Source of the DNA: Burkholderiaceae bacterium
GTDB lineage: Bacteria; Pseudomonadota; Gammaproteobacteria; Burkholderiales; Burkholderiaceae_C
NCBI GenBank assembly: GCA_019234815.1
Contig: JAFALA010000013.1
Coordinates: 1 to 64,000, forward strand
Direction: 5' to 3'
Length of the DNA: 64,000 bases
This document shows positions 39,178-48,731 of the stretch, one piece after another. Position numbers and translations under genes: made by a program. The notes beneath the pieces were generated by a model. That model ran no database searches. It saw only the letters and a list, made by a program, of their open reading frames with translations, and was not told the origin of the DNA. The stretch's first letter is position 1. Every line of letters starts with the position of its first letter.

Positions 39178-39945
39178 GTGAATACACTCAATCACACTCC
39201 CATCCGCTTGTCGCGGTCCCATCTGGCGGCAAGGTCATTGCCTGACGAGGCGGCCTTGCATGCCGCGCCGGCGGCCGTCGACATCGCGGAATGGCAAGCC
39301 CTGCTGGGCGGCGCGGCCTTGAGCCATGCGGAGTTGCAGTCGCTCAATCGGGTGCGCGTGGTCAGCACCTGGGAGGCCGGCCGGATGGTGTTCACGCGCA
39401 GCCACATGGCGGATTCGCTGGTCGCCGTGCTTGAGGGCGCCGTGGGATTGGGCCTGGCCCGCGGCGAGGAATCCTTCCATCTGGAGCGGACGGTGCGGGG
39501 CCCGATGTGGCTGGACTTGAGCAGCGCATGGCTGGGCGCCAGCCACGCCCAGGATGCACGGACGCTGACCGAGGCTCGATTGGTCCATTTGCCGCTGGCC
39601 CAGGTTCGCGACGCTCTGGCGCTTCATTCCGCCTTGCTGGACCGCCTGCTGGTGGCCTTGGCGCGGACCGTGAACAAGCTGACTTGCGCGACGCATGATT
39701 TGATGCACAAGGATGCGGAGCGGCGCCTCGCCGCCTGGCTGCTGCAGCGCTGTCCGTCTCCAGGCAGCGGACAGGTGCTGGCCTTGAGCGAGCGCAAGCG
39801 CGACATCGCGGCCCAACTGGCCATCACCCCGGAAACGTTCTCGCGCATGATGCGCCAGCTCAAGAGCAAGGGCGTGGTCGAGGTGCATGGCTACACGGTG
39901 CGTGTGCTCGACATGCCGGCCTTGCAGGCGCTGGCGCAGGATTGA
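39178..39945 (+). CDS. Crp/Fnr-family transcriptional regulator
   Basis: About 255 aa. The N-terminal cyclic-nucleotide-binding-like beta barrel (AGRMVFTRSHMADSLVAVLEGAVGLGLARGEESFHLERT) is degenerate for cAMP binding: no clear phosphate-binding cassette. No Fnr cysteine cluster is seen. C-terminal HTH_Crp: LSERKRDIAAQLAITPETFSRMMRQLKSKGVVEVHG. The signal is unknown. The start is uncertain: GTG 39178 or GTG 39169, and an upstream TTG gives a longer version. No strong ribosome-binding site precedes any of them. Confidence 0.8.
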   Translation: MNTLNHTPIRLSRSHLAARSLPDEAALHAAPAAVDIAEWQALLGGAALSHAELQSLNRVRVVSTWEAGRMVFTRSHMADSLVAVLEGAVGLGLARGEESFHLERTVRGPMWLDLSSAWLGASHAQDARTLTEARLVHLPLAQVRDALALHSALLDRLLVALARTVNKLTCATHDLMHKDAERRLAAWLLQRCPSPGSGQVLALSERKRDIAAQLAITPETFSRMMRQLKSKGVVEVHGYTVRVLDMPALQALAQD

Positions 39946-40059
39946 TGTCGGCCTGGGGTCCGGTCAAATTTTGCAGAACTGGCCGATGAATTTGCGCCGC
40001 AGGGGCGCGAAGGGCGCTTGTCGTCCACTAGACTGATCTCCAACTTCAAGGAGACGGTC

Positions 40060-40890
40060 ATGAACGCAGCGGCGGAGAAGTTCTTCCAGCACAGCCATGC
40101 CTTGCCCACCATGCCCGAGGTGGCCAGCCGCCTGCTGAAGAGCTTTGACGATGAGAACGTCAGCCTGGGCGCGCTGGCGCATCTGATCGGCAAGGACTCC
40201 ACGTTGACTGCCAAGGTCCTGCGCCTGGCCAATTCGGCCCGATACAGCCCCTCGCACACCATCTCGAACCTCAACGACGCCGCCGCCGCCTTGGGACTCG
40301 ATACCTTGCGCAACCTTTCGATGGCGGCGTGTATTTCAGGTGCCTTTCCGGCCGTGCAGGGCTTGAACCGCGAGCTGTTCTGGCGCCACAGCGTCAGCAC
40401 GGCGGGGTATGCCCGCGTGCTGAGCCGGCTGTTGAACCTGGATGCCGACGCGGCCTATCTCGCGGGCCTGATGCTGCGTACCGGGCAGTTGCTGATGGCC
40501 ATGACCCATGCCGAGCAGGTGGCGGAGGTCGAGGCGCATGCGGCCGAGCCGGGCAGCCGTTTTTCCCTGGAGATGCACCGCTTCGGCTGCACCCATGCCG
40601 ACGTCACGGCTTCGCTGGCCAAGCACTGGCACTTCCCGGCCAAGCTGATCGAGGCGTTTGCCGATGCCGACACGCCGCTGGAGATCCGCCCGTTCTCGCC
40701 GCTGGCCGCCGTCTTGCACATTGCCGAGGTGCTGGCCGATGCCGCCGAGCATCACGACGATCCGGTCAAGGCCATGCAGGAGGCGGTGCCTGAGTTGATC
40801 GAGCACATGCACCTGGACCTCGATTTCCTGCGCGCCAAGATCGAGGCGGCCGGCGACGTGGGCAGCGATGTCGATCAGCTGCTGAATTGA
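40060..40890 (+). CDS. HDOD-domain signalling protein
   Basis: 276 aa. The HDOD fold occupies most of the protein: ALPTMPEVASRLLKSFDDENVSLGALAHLIGKDSTLTAKVLRLANSARYS, then the helical repeat LFWRHSVSTAGYARVLSRLL. HDOD proteins are HD-like but lack the metal-binding HD pair and act in signalling and chemotaxis or motility control. Start ATG 40060 has AAGGAG five bases upstream. A possible functional link with the preceding Crp-type regulator, same strand, 114 bases away, is unproven. Confidence 0.85.
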   Translation: MNAAAEKFFQHSHALPTMPEVASRLLKSFDDENVSLGALAHLIGKDSTLTAKVLRLANSARYSPSHTISNLNDAAAALGLDTLRNLSMAACISGAFPAVQGLNRELFWRHSVSTAGYARVLSRLLNLDADAAYLAGLMLRTGQLLMAMTHAEQVAEVEAHAAEPGSRFSLEMHRFGCTHADVTASLAKHWHFPAKLIEAFADADTPLEIRPFSPLAAVLHIAEVLADAAEHHDDPVKAMQEAVPELIEHMHLDLDFLRAKIEAAGDVGSDVDQLLN

Positions 40891-40960
40891 GGTCGGGGCT
40901 CAGGAAAGTCAGAGTTCCTGGCTGCGCCGGCGCGGCGCAGTTTCGGGTGGACGATGCGCG

Positions 40961-41779
40961 TCAGCGCAGGCTGGAGCGGTTTTCGCCGGACGTGGCGCTG
41001 TCGGCACTGCCGAGTTCGGCGCGCCGCGCGCCGGTGAAGCGCTTGGCCCAATAGGCTTCACGCATGTCCTCGACGCGGACGGCGCTGCCTACGCGCGGCG
41101 AGTGGATGAACTTGCCGTCGCCCACGTAGATGCCGACGTGCGAGAAGGTTCTGCGCATGGTGTTGAAGAACACCAGGTCGCCCGGCTTGAGCTCGTCCTG
41201 CTTGACAGGAATCAGGCTGGAGAGATGCGCTTGTTCGTCGGCACGGTGCGGCAGCACCATCCCTACGCTCATTTCGAAGATATGGCGGGTGAAGCCGCTG
41301 CAGTCGAATCCGCCCTCGATCGAATTGCCGCCGCGCCTGTAGGGCACCCCAAGGAAATTCATGGCCGACATGACCAGGTCGGACGCCGTGTTGCGCACGC
41401 GATTGAGCAGCGGGCCGTCGCTGTCGCTGCTCAGCAGGCCACGTTCTTGCAAGAAGCGCGACACGGCATCGCCCGGCGCGTTGCCAGTCGTGCCGGCCGC
41501 GACGCTGGAACCCGTGTTTTGCGCCAAGCCAGGGGCGCTGGAACTGCCGTGGCTGAGTTGCAGACTCTGTCCGTATGCGCCCGTCACCGTCCCAGGCGGC
41601 GGGGTCAGCGCCGGAGCCGGTGCATTGGCTTGCTGCGCCTGTTGCGCCAGGGCTTGCCCTGCTGCGCCGAACAAGCCAAGACCAAGGCCTGCTGCACCCA
41701 TTGCAGCTGCCACCAAGCCCGAACGAAGGCTGGTTGCTACGGCGGTCAACAAAGGGGTCGGGGGAGTCTGAACGGGCAT
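40961..41779 (-). CDS. NlpC/P60 (C40) peptidoglycan hydrolase
   Basis: 272 aa exported. A long signal segment (SGLVAAAMGAAGLGLGLFGAAGQALA) is followed by a low-complexity linker. The catalytic domain has Cys in GGFDCSGFTRHIF (near residue 158), His in FSHVGIYVGDGKFIHSP (near 215) and a third polar residue in the following strand. It probably cleaves D-Glu/meso-DAP bonds in wall peptides. The catalytic domain is intact and of usual size. Confidence 0.9.
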   Translation of the reverse strand: MPVQTPPTPLLTAVATSLRSGLVAAAMGAAGLGLGLFGAAGQALAQQAQQANAPAPALTPPPGTVTGAYGQSLQLSHGSSSAPGLAQNTGSSVAAGTTGNAPGDAVSRFLQERGLLSSDSDGPLLNRVRNTASDLVMSAMNFLGVPYRRGGNSIEGGFDCSGFTRHIFEMSVGMVLPHRADEQAHLSSLIPVKQDELKPGDLVFFNTMRRTFSHVGIYVGDGKFIHSPRVGSAVRVEDMREAYWAKRFTGARRAELGSADSATSGENRSSLR

Positions 41780-42003
41780 GAGGGGGAAAACTTCAGCGCG
41801 CAGCTTATAGAGGGCGTCTTGGCGGTGTCAAGCCTTGCGGCCTCGATTCAAGGGTAAGTCCGGGCAGCATGTGCACGGGGTCCCTCGACGGCGGGTTGAA
41901 GATGGGGCGGGGCAGGCGACTGGGGTCAGGTGTCTCGTGGTTCGGATGGCGATTCGCGTATTGGACCACAACTCAGTATCGAATCCGGGTATTCCCTTGG
42001 GTT

Positions 42004-42852
42004 TCAGCCGGCCTTCGGCCCTTGCCAGTCGCGTTCGATGAAGCGCCACACGCTGTCGTCGTGGTGCGGTCCAATCACCTGATGCGCGAGTTGCTTGACC
42101 GCATCGATGGCATTGGCAACGGCGATGCCGCGATGCGCGGCGCGCAGCATCTTGATGTCATTGACATGGTCGCCGAAGACGACGATTTCGCGCTCGTGCA
42201 GACCGTAGCGCTGCGCCAATGTCCGGATGGCCTGGTCCTTGGTGGCGCGCTTGTCGTGCACCGTCAACCAGGGCCAGCCGGGCCTGTAGATGTCTTCGGC
42301 CAGATGTGTCTCAAGCTCCTGGATGAACAGCGCGTCGATGTCAGCCTGCAGCGCGGCCAGCGGCGCTTCGCGCTCCACCACGATAAAGGTCACGGCGGGG
42401 TCGATCAGTTCCTGGTGCATGCGCGGACTGTGCCGCAGCCTGGGGTCGTGCTTGGACATGCGTTCGTCGACAAAGGCCTGCTGGCCCTCGTTGTGCACGG
42501 ACTGGTAGAACAGCCGGTCGCCCTGTGCGCCGTGGGTCGACACGAAAGGCATCAGGCCATGCCGACGAATCAAGGCAAACAGCGCTTGCGCCAGATCGGG
42601 CGCCATTGCGTGAACCAATTCGTGGCGGGCCGTCCTCATGTCGCTGATGTAGGCGCCGTTGGCCGAGATCACCGGCAGGCGCAGCGGCAGGTCGCCCAGG
42701 ATCTGCCGGATCGAACTCACATGGCGGGCGCTGGCCACCGTGAAGTGCAGGCCCTGGTCCAGCAGGCGCGTCAGGCCGGCGCGGCAGGTGGACGAGAGTT
42801 GACCGTCGGCGTTGAGCAGCGTACCGTCCAGGTCGGACACATAAAGGGTCAT
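42004..42852 (-). CDS. HAD-family hydrolase, Cof-type
   Basis: 282 aa. Motif I VSDLDGTLLNADG at residues 5-17 with the nucleophile Asp, Thr/Ser motif II in ISANGAYI, Lys in DKRATKDQAI, and acidic motif IV VFGDHVNDIKML. The inserted C2B cap places it with Cof/YidA sugar- or nucleotide-phosphate phosphatases. It lies 14 bases downstream of phoH on the same strand. The 224 bases on its other side (41780-42003) contain nothing recognisable. Confidence 0.9.
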   Translation of the reverse strand: MTLYVSDLDGTLLNADGQLSSTCRAGLTRLLDQGLHFTVASARHVSSIRQILGDLPLRLPVISANGAYISDMRTARHELVHAMAPDLAQALFALIRRHGLMPFVSTHGAQGDRLFYQSVHNEGQQAFVDERMSKHDPRLRHSPRMHQELIDPAVTFIVVEREAPLAALQADIDALFIQELETHLAEDIYRPGWPWLTVHDKRATKDQAIRTLAQRYGLHEREIVVFGDHVNDIKMLRAAHRGIAVANAIDAVKQLAHQVIGPHHDDSVWRFIERDWQGPKAG

Positions 42853-42866
42853 GTCTCAACCGGAAC

Positions 42867-44600
42867 TCAGAGCACTTCGGACGCAAAGTCGGCCAGGCGC
42901 GAGCGTTCGCCGCGCGCCAGCGTGATGTGCCCGCTGTGAGCCCAGCCCTTGAAGCGGTCGACCGCAAAGGTCAGGCCCGAACTGCCTTCGGTGAGGTAGG
43001 GCGTGTCGATCTGGGCCAGATTGCCCAGGCAGACGATCTTGGTGCCGGGGCCTGCGCGGGTGATCAAGGTCTTCATCTGCTTGGGCGTCAGGTTTTGCGC
43101 CTCGTCGATGATCACGTATTTGTTCAGGAAGGTGCGGCCGCGCATGAAGTTCAGACTCTTGATCTTGATCTTGCTGCGCACCAGGTCGTTGGTGGCGGCG
43201 CGGCCCCATTCGCCGGCCGAGCCGTCGCCGCGCCCCAGCACTTCGAGGTTGTCGTCGAGCGCGCCCATCCAGGGCCCCATTTTTTCTTCCTCGGTGCCGG
43301 GCAGAAAGCCGATATCCTCGCCGACCGGCACGGTCACGCGCGTGACGATGATTTCGGAGTAGCGGCGGTCATCGAGCACCTGGGCCAGGCCCGCGGCCAG
43401 CGTCATCAGCGTCTTGCCGGTGCCGGCCGTGCCGGTGAGGGTGACGAAGTCGCATTCGGGGTCCATCAGCAGATTGAGCGCAAAGTTCTGTTCGCGGTTG
43501 CGCGCGGCCACGCCCCAGACCGCATTTTTCTGGTGGCCGTAATCCTTCAGGGTGCGCAGCACGGCGGTCTTGCCGGTGATTTCGGTCACCTTGGCGTACA
43601 GCGAAGCGGCACCCGGGGCCTCCAGGTAGACCATCTCGTTGACCAGCAGCGACGGCACCAGCGGACCCGAGATGCGGTAGTAGGTGATGCCGCCCTGGCT
43701 CCAGCTCTCCATGATCTTGCCATGGCGGTCCCAGAAGTCGGCGGGCAGCGCCTGCACGCCGGTGTAGAGCAGGTCGGAGTCTTCCAGCGTCTTGTCGTTG
43801 CGGTAGTCTTCCGCCGGCAGGCCCAGGGCGCGGGCCTTGATGCGCATGTTGATGTCCTTGGACACCAGCACGACCTCGCGTCCGGGGTGCTGATTCTTGA
43901 GCGCCTGCACCACGCCCAGGATCTGGTTGTCGGCCTTGCCTTGCGGCAGGCCCTGGGGCAGCGGAGTGTCGACCAGGCGCGTCTGGAAGAACAGCTTGCC
44001 GGTGGCTTCGCGGTGGCCGGTCTGGTCCAGCGGCAGGCCCTGCGCCATTTCATCCAGCGTGCTGCTCTTGAGGCTGGCGGCCAGGTTGTCGAGCTCGCGG
44101 CTGACCTGGCGCACATTGCGCGCCACTTCGGACATGCCCTTCTTGTGGCCGTCAAGCTCTTCCAGCGTGATCATGGGCAGGAAGATGTCGTGCTCCTCGA
44201 AACGGAACAGCGACATCGGATCGTGCATCAGCACATTGGTGTCGAGCACGAACAGCTTGACGGTTTCGTCGGACTTGCGCGGCTTGGCTTTGGCCTTGAC
44301 GGACTTGGCGGTGACGCCCGCCTTTGCTCCGGCCTTGGACGGAGCGGGGGGCACTGGCGTGGCAGGCTTCTTCAGTTCGATGGGAGCGGGAATCGCTTGC
44401 ATGGGCGCCAGCTTGGTGCTGGGCTTGTGAGACTCGGCAGGGGCGGCCGGGCTTTCCTTTGCCAGGGCGCGTGTCGGCGTGGGCGCGAGGGCCAGCACGG
44501 GCGTTGGGTTTGACGGTTTCTTGCTCACCGGCAGGTTGGCGGCAAAAGCGGAAGGTTCCAGGCGGCTGGCGCGTTGTGTCGGGGGTTTGGGCAGTGGCAT
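42867..44600 (-). CDS. PIN-PhoH ATPase/ribonuclease (PhoH2-like)
   Basis: 577 aa. A 110-residue Ala/Pro/Lys-rich disordered leader precedes a PIN nuclease domain (D120 in FVLDTNVLMHDP, about 115-270). A PhoH P-loop domain follows with Walker A GTAGTGKT at 390-397 and Walker B YVIIDEAQNL. PIN-PhoH proteins act as ATP-driven RNA helicase/nucleases. ATG 44600 (MPLPKPPTQRASRL) is preferred over an upstream start. It follows the peroxiredoxin gene on the same strand, separated by two hairpins. Confidence 0.9.
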   Translation of the reverse strand: MPLPKPPTQRASRLEPSAFAANLPVSKKPSNPTPVLALAPTPTRALAKESPAAPAESHKPSTKLAPMQAIPAPIELKKPATPVPPAPSKAGAKAGVTAKSVKAKAKPRKSDETVKLFVLDTNVLMHDPMSLFRFEEHDIFLPMITLEELDGHKKGMSEVARNVRQVSRELDNLAASLKSSTLDEMAQGLPLDQTGHREATGKLFFQTRLVDTPLPQGLPQGKADNQILGVVQALKNQHPGREVVLVSKDINMRIKARALGLPAEDYRNDKTLEDSDLLYTGVQALPADFWDRHGKIMESWSQGGITYYRISGPLVPSLLVNEMVYLEAPGAASLYAKVTEITGKTAVLRTLKDYGHQKNAVWGVAARNREQNFALNLLMDPECDFVTLTGTAGTGKTLMTLAAGLAQVLDDRRYSEIIVTRVTVPVGEDIGFLPGTEEEKMGPWMGALDDNLEVLGRGDGSAGEWGRAATNDLVRSKIKIKSLNFMRGRTFLNKYVIIDEAQNLTPKQMKTLITRAGPGTKIVCLGNLAQIDTPYLTEGSSGLTFAVDRFKGWAHSGHITLARGERSRLADFASEVL

Positions 44601-44650
44601 GAGGGCGTCGTCAGGGGTACAGAGGGGTGGCTTCGGACTGGCGGGTCGAA

Positions 44651-44690
44651 AAAAGCAAAAAGCCGCACGGCAAGCGATGCGGCTTTGAGG
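44651..44690 (-). terminator. Minus-strand terminator upstream of phoH
   Basis: AAAGCCGCA-10 nt-TGCGGCTTT hairpin (44659-44686) followed on the minus strand by TTGCTTTTTTC. It should separate the peroxiredoxin transcript from phoH. Confidence 0.75.
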
Positions 44691-44789
44691 CGAGGCGACA
44701 GTACAAAAGGCGTGCAAGAAGCATGGCTTGATTATGCACAAAGCCGCATGACGGCATCTCCTGGAAAACAGAAGGGCCTAAATGCAACA

Positions 44790-44824
44790 AAGCCGACCCT
44801 ATGCCCTTGGGCAGGTGTCGGCTT
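44790..44824 (-). terminator. Second hairpin after the peroxiredoxin gene
   Basis: AAGCCGAC / GTCGGCTT stem with an inner TGCCC-aa-GGGCA stem, weak T-run after it. It lies 55 bases beyond the peroxiredoxin stop and probably works in tandem with the terminator at 44651-44690. Confidence 0.55.
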
Positions 44825-44878
44825 GGCTGATACTGGGCGACTGGTCTGGCGCGGCTGCGCAGACCAGGCCATGGAAAA

Positions 44879-45358
44879 TCAGGCGGCTTCTTTGGTCAGC
44901 GCCTTGACTTCCTTGAGGACTTCCTCGACATGGCCGGCCACCTTGATGCCGCGCCATTCGGCGCGCAGCACGCCGGCAGCGTCGATCAGGAAGGTCGAGC
45001 GCTCGATGCCCTTGACCTTCTTGCCGTACATGATCTTGTTCTTGACCACGCCGAACATGTGGCAGAGTTTTTCTTCGGTGTCGGCGATCAGCTCGAAAGG
45101 CAACTCGAGGTTCTGCTTGAACTTGTCGTGCGACGCCATGTTGTCGCGCGACACGCCCATCACCACCGCGCCCGCCTTGACGAACTCTTTGTGGTGATCG
45201 CGGAACTGCATGGCCTCGGTCGTGCAACCCGGCGTATTGTCCTTGGGGTAGAAATACAGCACCACCACGCGGCCCTTAAAGGCTTGGGGCGTGAATTTCA
45301 CGCCTCCGGTGGCAAGGGCTTCAATATCCGGGAGAGCTTTGTTGAGCGCTGGCGTCAT
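44879..45358 (-). CDS. bcp: Bcp/PrxQ-type peroxiredoxin
   Basis: 159 aa thiol peroxidase. Peroxidatic Cys45 sits in the conserved NTPGCTTEA. The resolving cysteine usually five residues later is replaced by Met50 (AMQFRDH). A further cysteine occurs in EKLCHMFGV. It should therefore act as a 1-Cys or atypical enzyme needing an external thiol. ATG 45358 (MTPALNKALPDIEALATGG) fits the family; the reading frame continues upstream without support. Divergent from no gene; its promoter lies in 45359-45515. Confidence 0.9.
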   Translation of the reverse strand: MTPALNKALPDIEALATGGVKFTPQAFKGRVVVLYFYPKDNTPGCTTEAMQFRDHHKEFVKAGAVVMGVSRDNMASHDKFKQNLELPFELIADTEEKLCHMFGVVKNKIMYGKKVKGIERSTFLIDAAGVLRAEWRGIKVAGHVEEVLKEVKALTKEAA

Positions 45359-45515
45359 GTGGCGATCTTCAAATGGTTTGCCCGTGTGGGCATAGCCGCC
45401 AATTATACGTTGAACCGCCCATTCCCAATTCGCTCCTTGGAGGGATGGGTCTGTTTTTACGCGCAATTTCGGGAACGTACCGCTTGACTGTACAGCGGTT
45501 TGCAGCCTGGAGTTG

Positions 45516-45890
45516 TCAGTTTTCGAGCAAAAGTGCCGCCAAAACTGGTCTTCCTTCACTGGTGAGCACATTGTAGGTGCGGCAAGCCGCGCCGATGTCC
45601 ATGGTTTCCAGGCCGATGCGGGCGGTTATCAGGCTGCGGTACAGGCGCGGCGGGACGAAACGCAGGCGAGTGCCGCTGCCGAAGATCACCAGTTCGGGCT
45701 TGAGCGCGAGGATGCGCTCGAAATGCGACTCCTGCAGTGCGTCGAGTTGAGACACCTCCCAATCCTGCACCGCGCCCTGCCAGGGCACCAGCACGCTTTG
45801 GCGGTGGGGCGTGCCGTTGACCCAGATGCTCTGGCCGTCGTGGCGCGAGATGGTGTTGCCGCCTTGCGGCTCGTCGAGTTGGAATTTCAT
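45516..45890 (-). CDS. Mth938-like domain protein
   Basis: 124 aa, compact alpha/beta protein of the Mth938/Xcc1710 (NDUFAF3-like) family: MKFQLDEPQGGNTISRHDGQSIWVNG, then ELVIFGSGTRLRFVPPRLYRSLI and MDIGAACRTYNVLTSEGR. Function in bacteria is unclear; eukaryotic relatives help assemble respiratory complex I. Start ATG 45890 gives the typical N-terminus. Divergent from alaA. Confidence 0.87.
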   Translation of the reverse strand: MKFQLDEPQGGNTISRHDGQSIWVNGTPHRQSVLVPWQGAVQDWEVSQLDALQESHFERILALKPELVIFGSGTRLRFVPPRLYRSLITARIGLETMDIGAACRTYNVLTSEGRPVLAALLLEN

Positions 45891-46108
45891 GGTCGCTGGA
45901 TGTGTGCAGGTCCTGTGCAGACCCTGTGCAGGCTTGAGTGTCGCCGAATCGGATTTCCCCTGGCGCGCCCGGGCGCAAGCCTGCCTTGTCTGCATGGAAA
46001 GCGACGGGGATGTTTTTTCGAGACGGTCGCGGTGAACCCTGTGTTTAAATCGAACGTTCTGCGCTAAATGCCCACAACGCTGCCCTCAAATCTGTCGGAG
46101 CCATCGTC

Positions 46109-47335
46109 TTGAAACCGATTTCCAAGTCCGCCAAGCTCGCCAATGTCTGCTACGACATCCGTGGACCCGTGCTGGACAAGGCGCGGCAGATGGAAGAAGA
46201 GGGTCACAAGATCATCAAGCTGAACATCGGCAACATTGCCGCCTTCGGCCTGCAGCCGCCCGACGAGATCGTGCAGGACATGATCCGCAACCTGCCCGAG
46301 GCGGCGGGCTATACCGACTCCAAGGGCCTGTTTGCGCCGCGCAAGGCGGTGGTGCATTACTGCCAGCAAAAACACATTCAGGGCGTGACGGTGGACGACG
46401 TCTACCTGGGCAACGGCGCTTCGGAGCTGATTGTGATGGCGCTCAATGCCTTGCTCGACAACGGCGACGAGGTCTTGCTGCCCATGCCCGACTATCCGCT
46501 CTACACCGCTGCGGTGGCCTTGTCGGGCGGCAATCCGGTGCACTACGTCTGCGACGAGCAAAGCGACTGGATGCCCGACGTGGCCGACATCCGCCGCAAG
46601 ATCACGCCCAACACCCGCGCCATCGTCGTCATCAACCCGAACAACCCGACCGGCGCGCTCTACCCGGACAGCGTGCTGCTGGAGATCATCGAGCTGGCGC
46701 GCCAGCACCAATTGATCATCCTGGCCGACGAGATCTACGACAAGACGCTCTATGACGGCCACACCCACACCAGCATGGGCGCGCTGTCGGACGACGTCCT
46801 GACGCTGACCTTCAACGGCCTGTCCAAGAACTACCGCTCCTGCGGCTACCGGGCCGGCTGGATGGTGGTGTCCGGCGAAAAGCGCCATGCGGCCGACTAC
46901 ATCACCGGCCTGAACATGCTGGCGTCGATGCGGCTGTGCGCCAACACCCCGGGCCAACTGGCCATCCAGACCGCCTTGGGCGGCTACCAAAGCATCAACG
47001 ACCTGGTGGCGCCGCACGGGCGCCTGTGCCGCCAGCGCGACCTGGCCTACGAGCTGCTGAACCAGATCCCGGGCGTCAGCGTGGTCAAGCCCAAGGCGGC
47101 GCTGTACATGTTTCCGCGCCTCGATCCGGCCATCTACCCGATCGAGGACGACCAGCAGTTCGCCTACGAGCTGCTGGCCGACGAAAAAGTGCTGATCGTG
47201 CAGGGCACCGGATTCAACTGGATGGCCCCCGATCATTTCCGGCTCGTGTTCCTGCCCAACACCGACGACCTGCAGGACGCGGTGGGGCGGATCGAGCGCT
47301 TCCTTGCGCATTACCGCCGGCGCCACGGAAGCTGA
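46109..47335 (+). CDS. alaA: Alanine-synthesising pyridoxal-phosphate aminotransferase (AlaA/AlaC-like)
   Basis: 408 aa class I aminotransferase. Conserved sites: NIGNIAAFG at the N-terminus, GNGASELI, NPNNPTGA, DEIYDK, the Schiff-base Lys240 in GLSKNYRSCGYRAGW, and the substrate Arg in FRLVF. GNPAAFGF-like and SKxYRxxGYRxGW patterns are those of AlaA-type glutamate-pyruvate transaminases, placed before hom and thrC in this order. The start is probably TTG 46109; no upstream ATG is in frame. Confidence 0.9.
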   Translation: MKPISKSAKLANVCYDIRGPVLDKARQMEEEGHKIIKLNIGNIAAFGLQPPDEIVQDMIRNLPEAAGYTDSKGLFAPRKAVVHYCQQKHIQGVTVDDVYLGNGASELIVMALNALLDNGDEVLLPMPDYPLYTAAVALSGGNPVHYVCDEQSDWMPDVADIRRKITPNTRAIVVINPNNPTGALYPDSVLLEIIELARQHQLIILADEIYDKTLYDGHTHTSMGALSDDVLTLTFNGLSKNYRSCGYRAGWMVVSGEKRHAADYITGLNMLASMRLCANTPGQLAIQTALGGYQSINDLVAPHGRLCRQRDLAYELLNQIPGVSVVKPKAALYMFPRLDPAIYPIEDDQQFAYELLADEKVLIVQGTGFNWMAPDHFRLVFLPNTDDLQDAVGRIERFLAHYRRRHGS

Positions 47336-47394
47336 CCGCAGGCGCTGAACCCTGAAGACGCGCTCCTCCTTACCTCGATTGTGAAGAAGACACC

Positions 47395-48705
47395 ATGAAA
47401 GCCATCAAAGTCGGATTGTTGGGCATAGGCACCGTGGGCGGCGGCACTTTCAACGTGCTGCGCCGCAACCAGGAGGAGATTCGCGGCCGCGCCGGCCGGG
47501 GCATCGAGATTGCCATGGTGGCCGACCTCGACGTGGCCAAGGCCCGCAGCATCGTCGGTGAAGGCGTCACCGTGGTCGAGGACGCGCGCAAGGTCATCGC
47601 CAATCCCGAGATCGACATCGTCGTCGAGCTGATTGGCGGCTACGGCATCGCCAGGACCCTGGTGCTGGAAGCCATTGCGGCCGGCAAACACGTGGTCACG
47701 GCCAACAAGGCCTTGCTGGCCGTGCACGGCACCGAAATCTTCGCCGCCGCGCGCGACCATGGCGTGATGGTGGCGTTCGAGGCGGCCGTGGCCGGCGGCA
47801 TCCCCATCATCAAGGCGCTGCGCGAGGGCCTGACGGCCAACCGCATCGAGTGGATCGCCGGCATCATCAACGGCACCACCAACTTCATCCTTTCGGAGAT
47901 GCGTTCCAAGGGCCTGGACTTCGCCGAGGTGCTGAAGGAAGCGCAGCGCCTGGGCTACGCCGAGGCCGATCCGACCTTCGACATCGAAGGCGTGGACGCC
48001 GCGCACAAGGCCACCATCATGAGCGCGATCGCCTTCGGCATTCCGGTGCAGTTCGACAAGGCGCACGTCGAAGGCATCACCCAGCTGCAGGCGGCGGACA
48101 TCCGCTATGCCGAACAGCTCGGCTACCGCATCAAGCTGCTGGGCATCACGCGCCGTCGCGACAATGGCATCGAGCTGCGCGTGCATCCGACCCTGGTGCC
48201 GGCCAATCGCCTGATCGCCAATGTGGAAGGCGCGATGAACGCCGTGGTGGTGCAGGCCGACGCCGTGGGCACCACGCTGTACTACGGCAAGGGCGCGGGC
48301 GCCGAGCCCACGGCCTCGGCCGTGATCGCCGACCTGGTGGACATCACCCGCCTGGCCACTGCCGACCCCGACCACCGCGTGCCGCACCTGGCCTTCCAGC
48401 CTGATGCGATGAACAACACGCCCATTCTGCCCATGGCCGAAGTGCTGACTTCGTTCTACCTGCGCCTGTGCGTGGCGGACGAGGCGGGCGTGCTGTCGCG
48501 CATCACCACCATCCTGGCCGAGAACGACATCTCCATCGACGCCGTGCTGCAGCGCGAATCGGCCGAAGGCGAGCGCCAGACCGACCTGATCATCCTGACG
48601 CACGAGACACTCGAAGGCCGCATGGTCAAGGCCTTGGCTCAGATGCAGGCCCTGCCCACCGTGCTCGCGCCCATCGTCAAACTCCGCAAAGAGGAATTGG
48701 CTTGA
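47395..48705 (+). CDS. hom: Homoserine dehydrogenase
   Basis: 436 aa. Reduces aspartate semialdehyde to homoserine. Dinucleotide motif GLLGIGTVGGGT at residues 7-18, VTANKALL near 102-109, and the catalytic-domain signature NGTTNFIL and ADPTFDIEGVDAAHKATI. A C-terminal ACT domain (about 355-432: YLRLCVADEAGVLSRITTILAENDISI) should give feedback inhibition by threonine. It lacks an aspartokinase part. Sixty bases after alaA. Confidence 0.97.
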   Translation: MKAIKVGLLGIGTVGGGTFNVLRRNQEEIRGRAGRGIEIAMVADLDVAKARSIVGEGVTVVEDARKVIANPEIDIVVELIGGYGIARTLVLEAIAAGKHVVTANKALLAVHGTEIFAAARDHGVMVAFEAAVAGGIPIIKALREGLTANRIEWIAGIINGTTNFILSEMRSKGLDFAEVLKEAQRLGYAEADPTFDIEGVDAAHKATIMSAIAFGIPVQFDKAHVEGITQLQAADIRYAEQLGYRIKLLGITRRRDNGIELRVHPTLVPANRLIANVEGAMNAVVVQADAVGTTLYYGKGAGAEPTASAVIADLVDITRLATADPDHRVPHLAFQPDAMNNTPILPMAEVLTSFYLRLCVADEAGVLSRITTILAENDISIDAVLQRESAEGERQTDLIILTHETLEGRMVKALAQMQALPTVLAPIVKLRKEELA

Positions 48706-48731
48706 CTGTGGCCCACCCCTTACGCGCTGCG

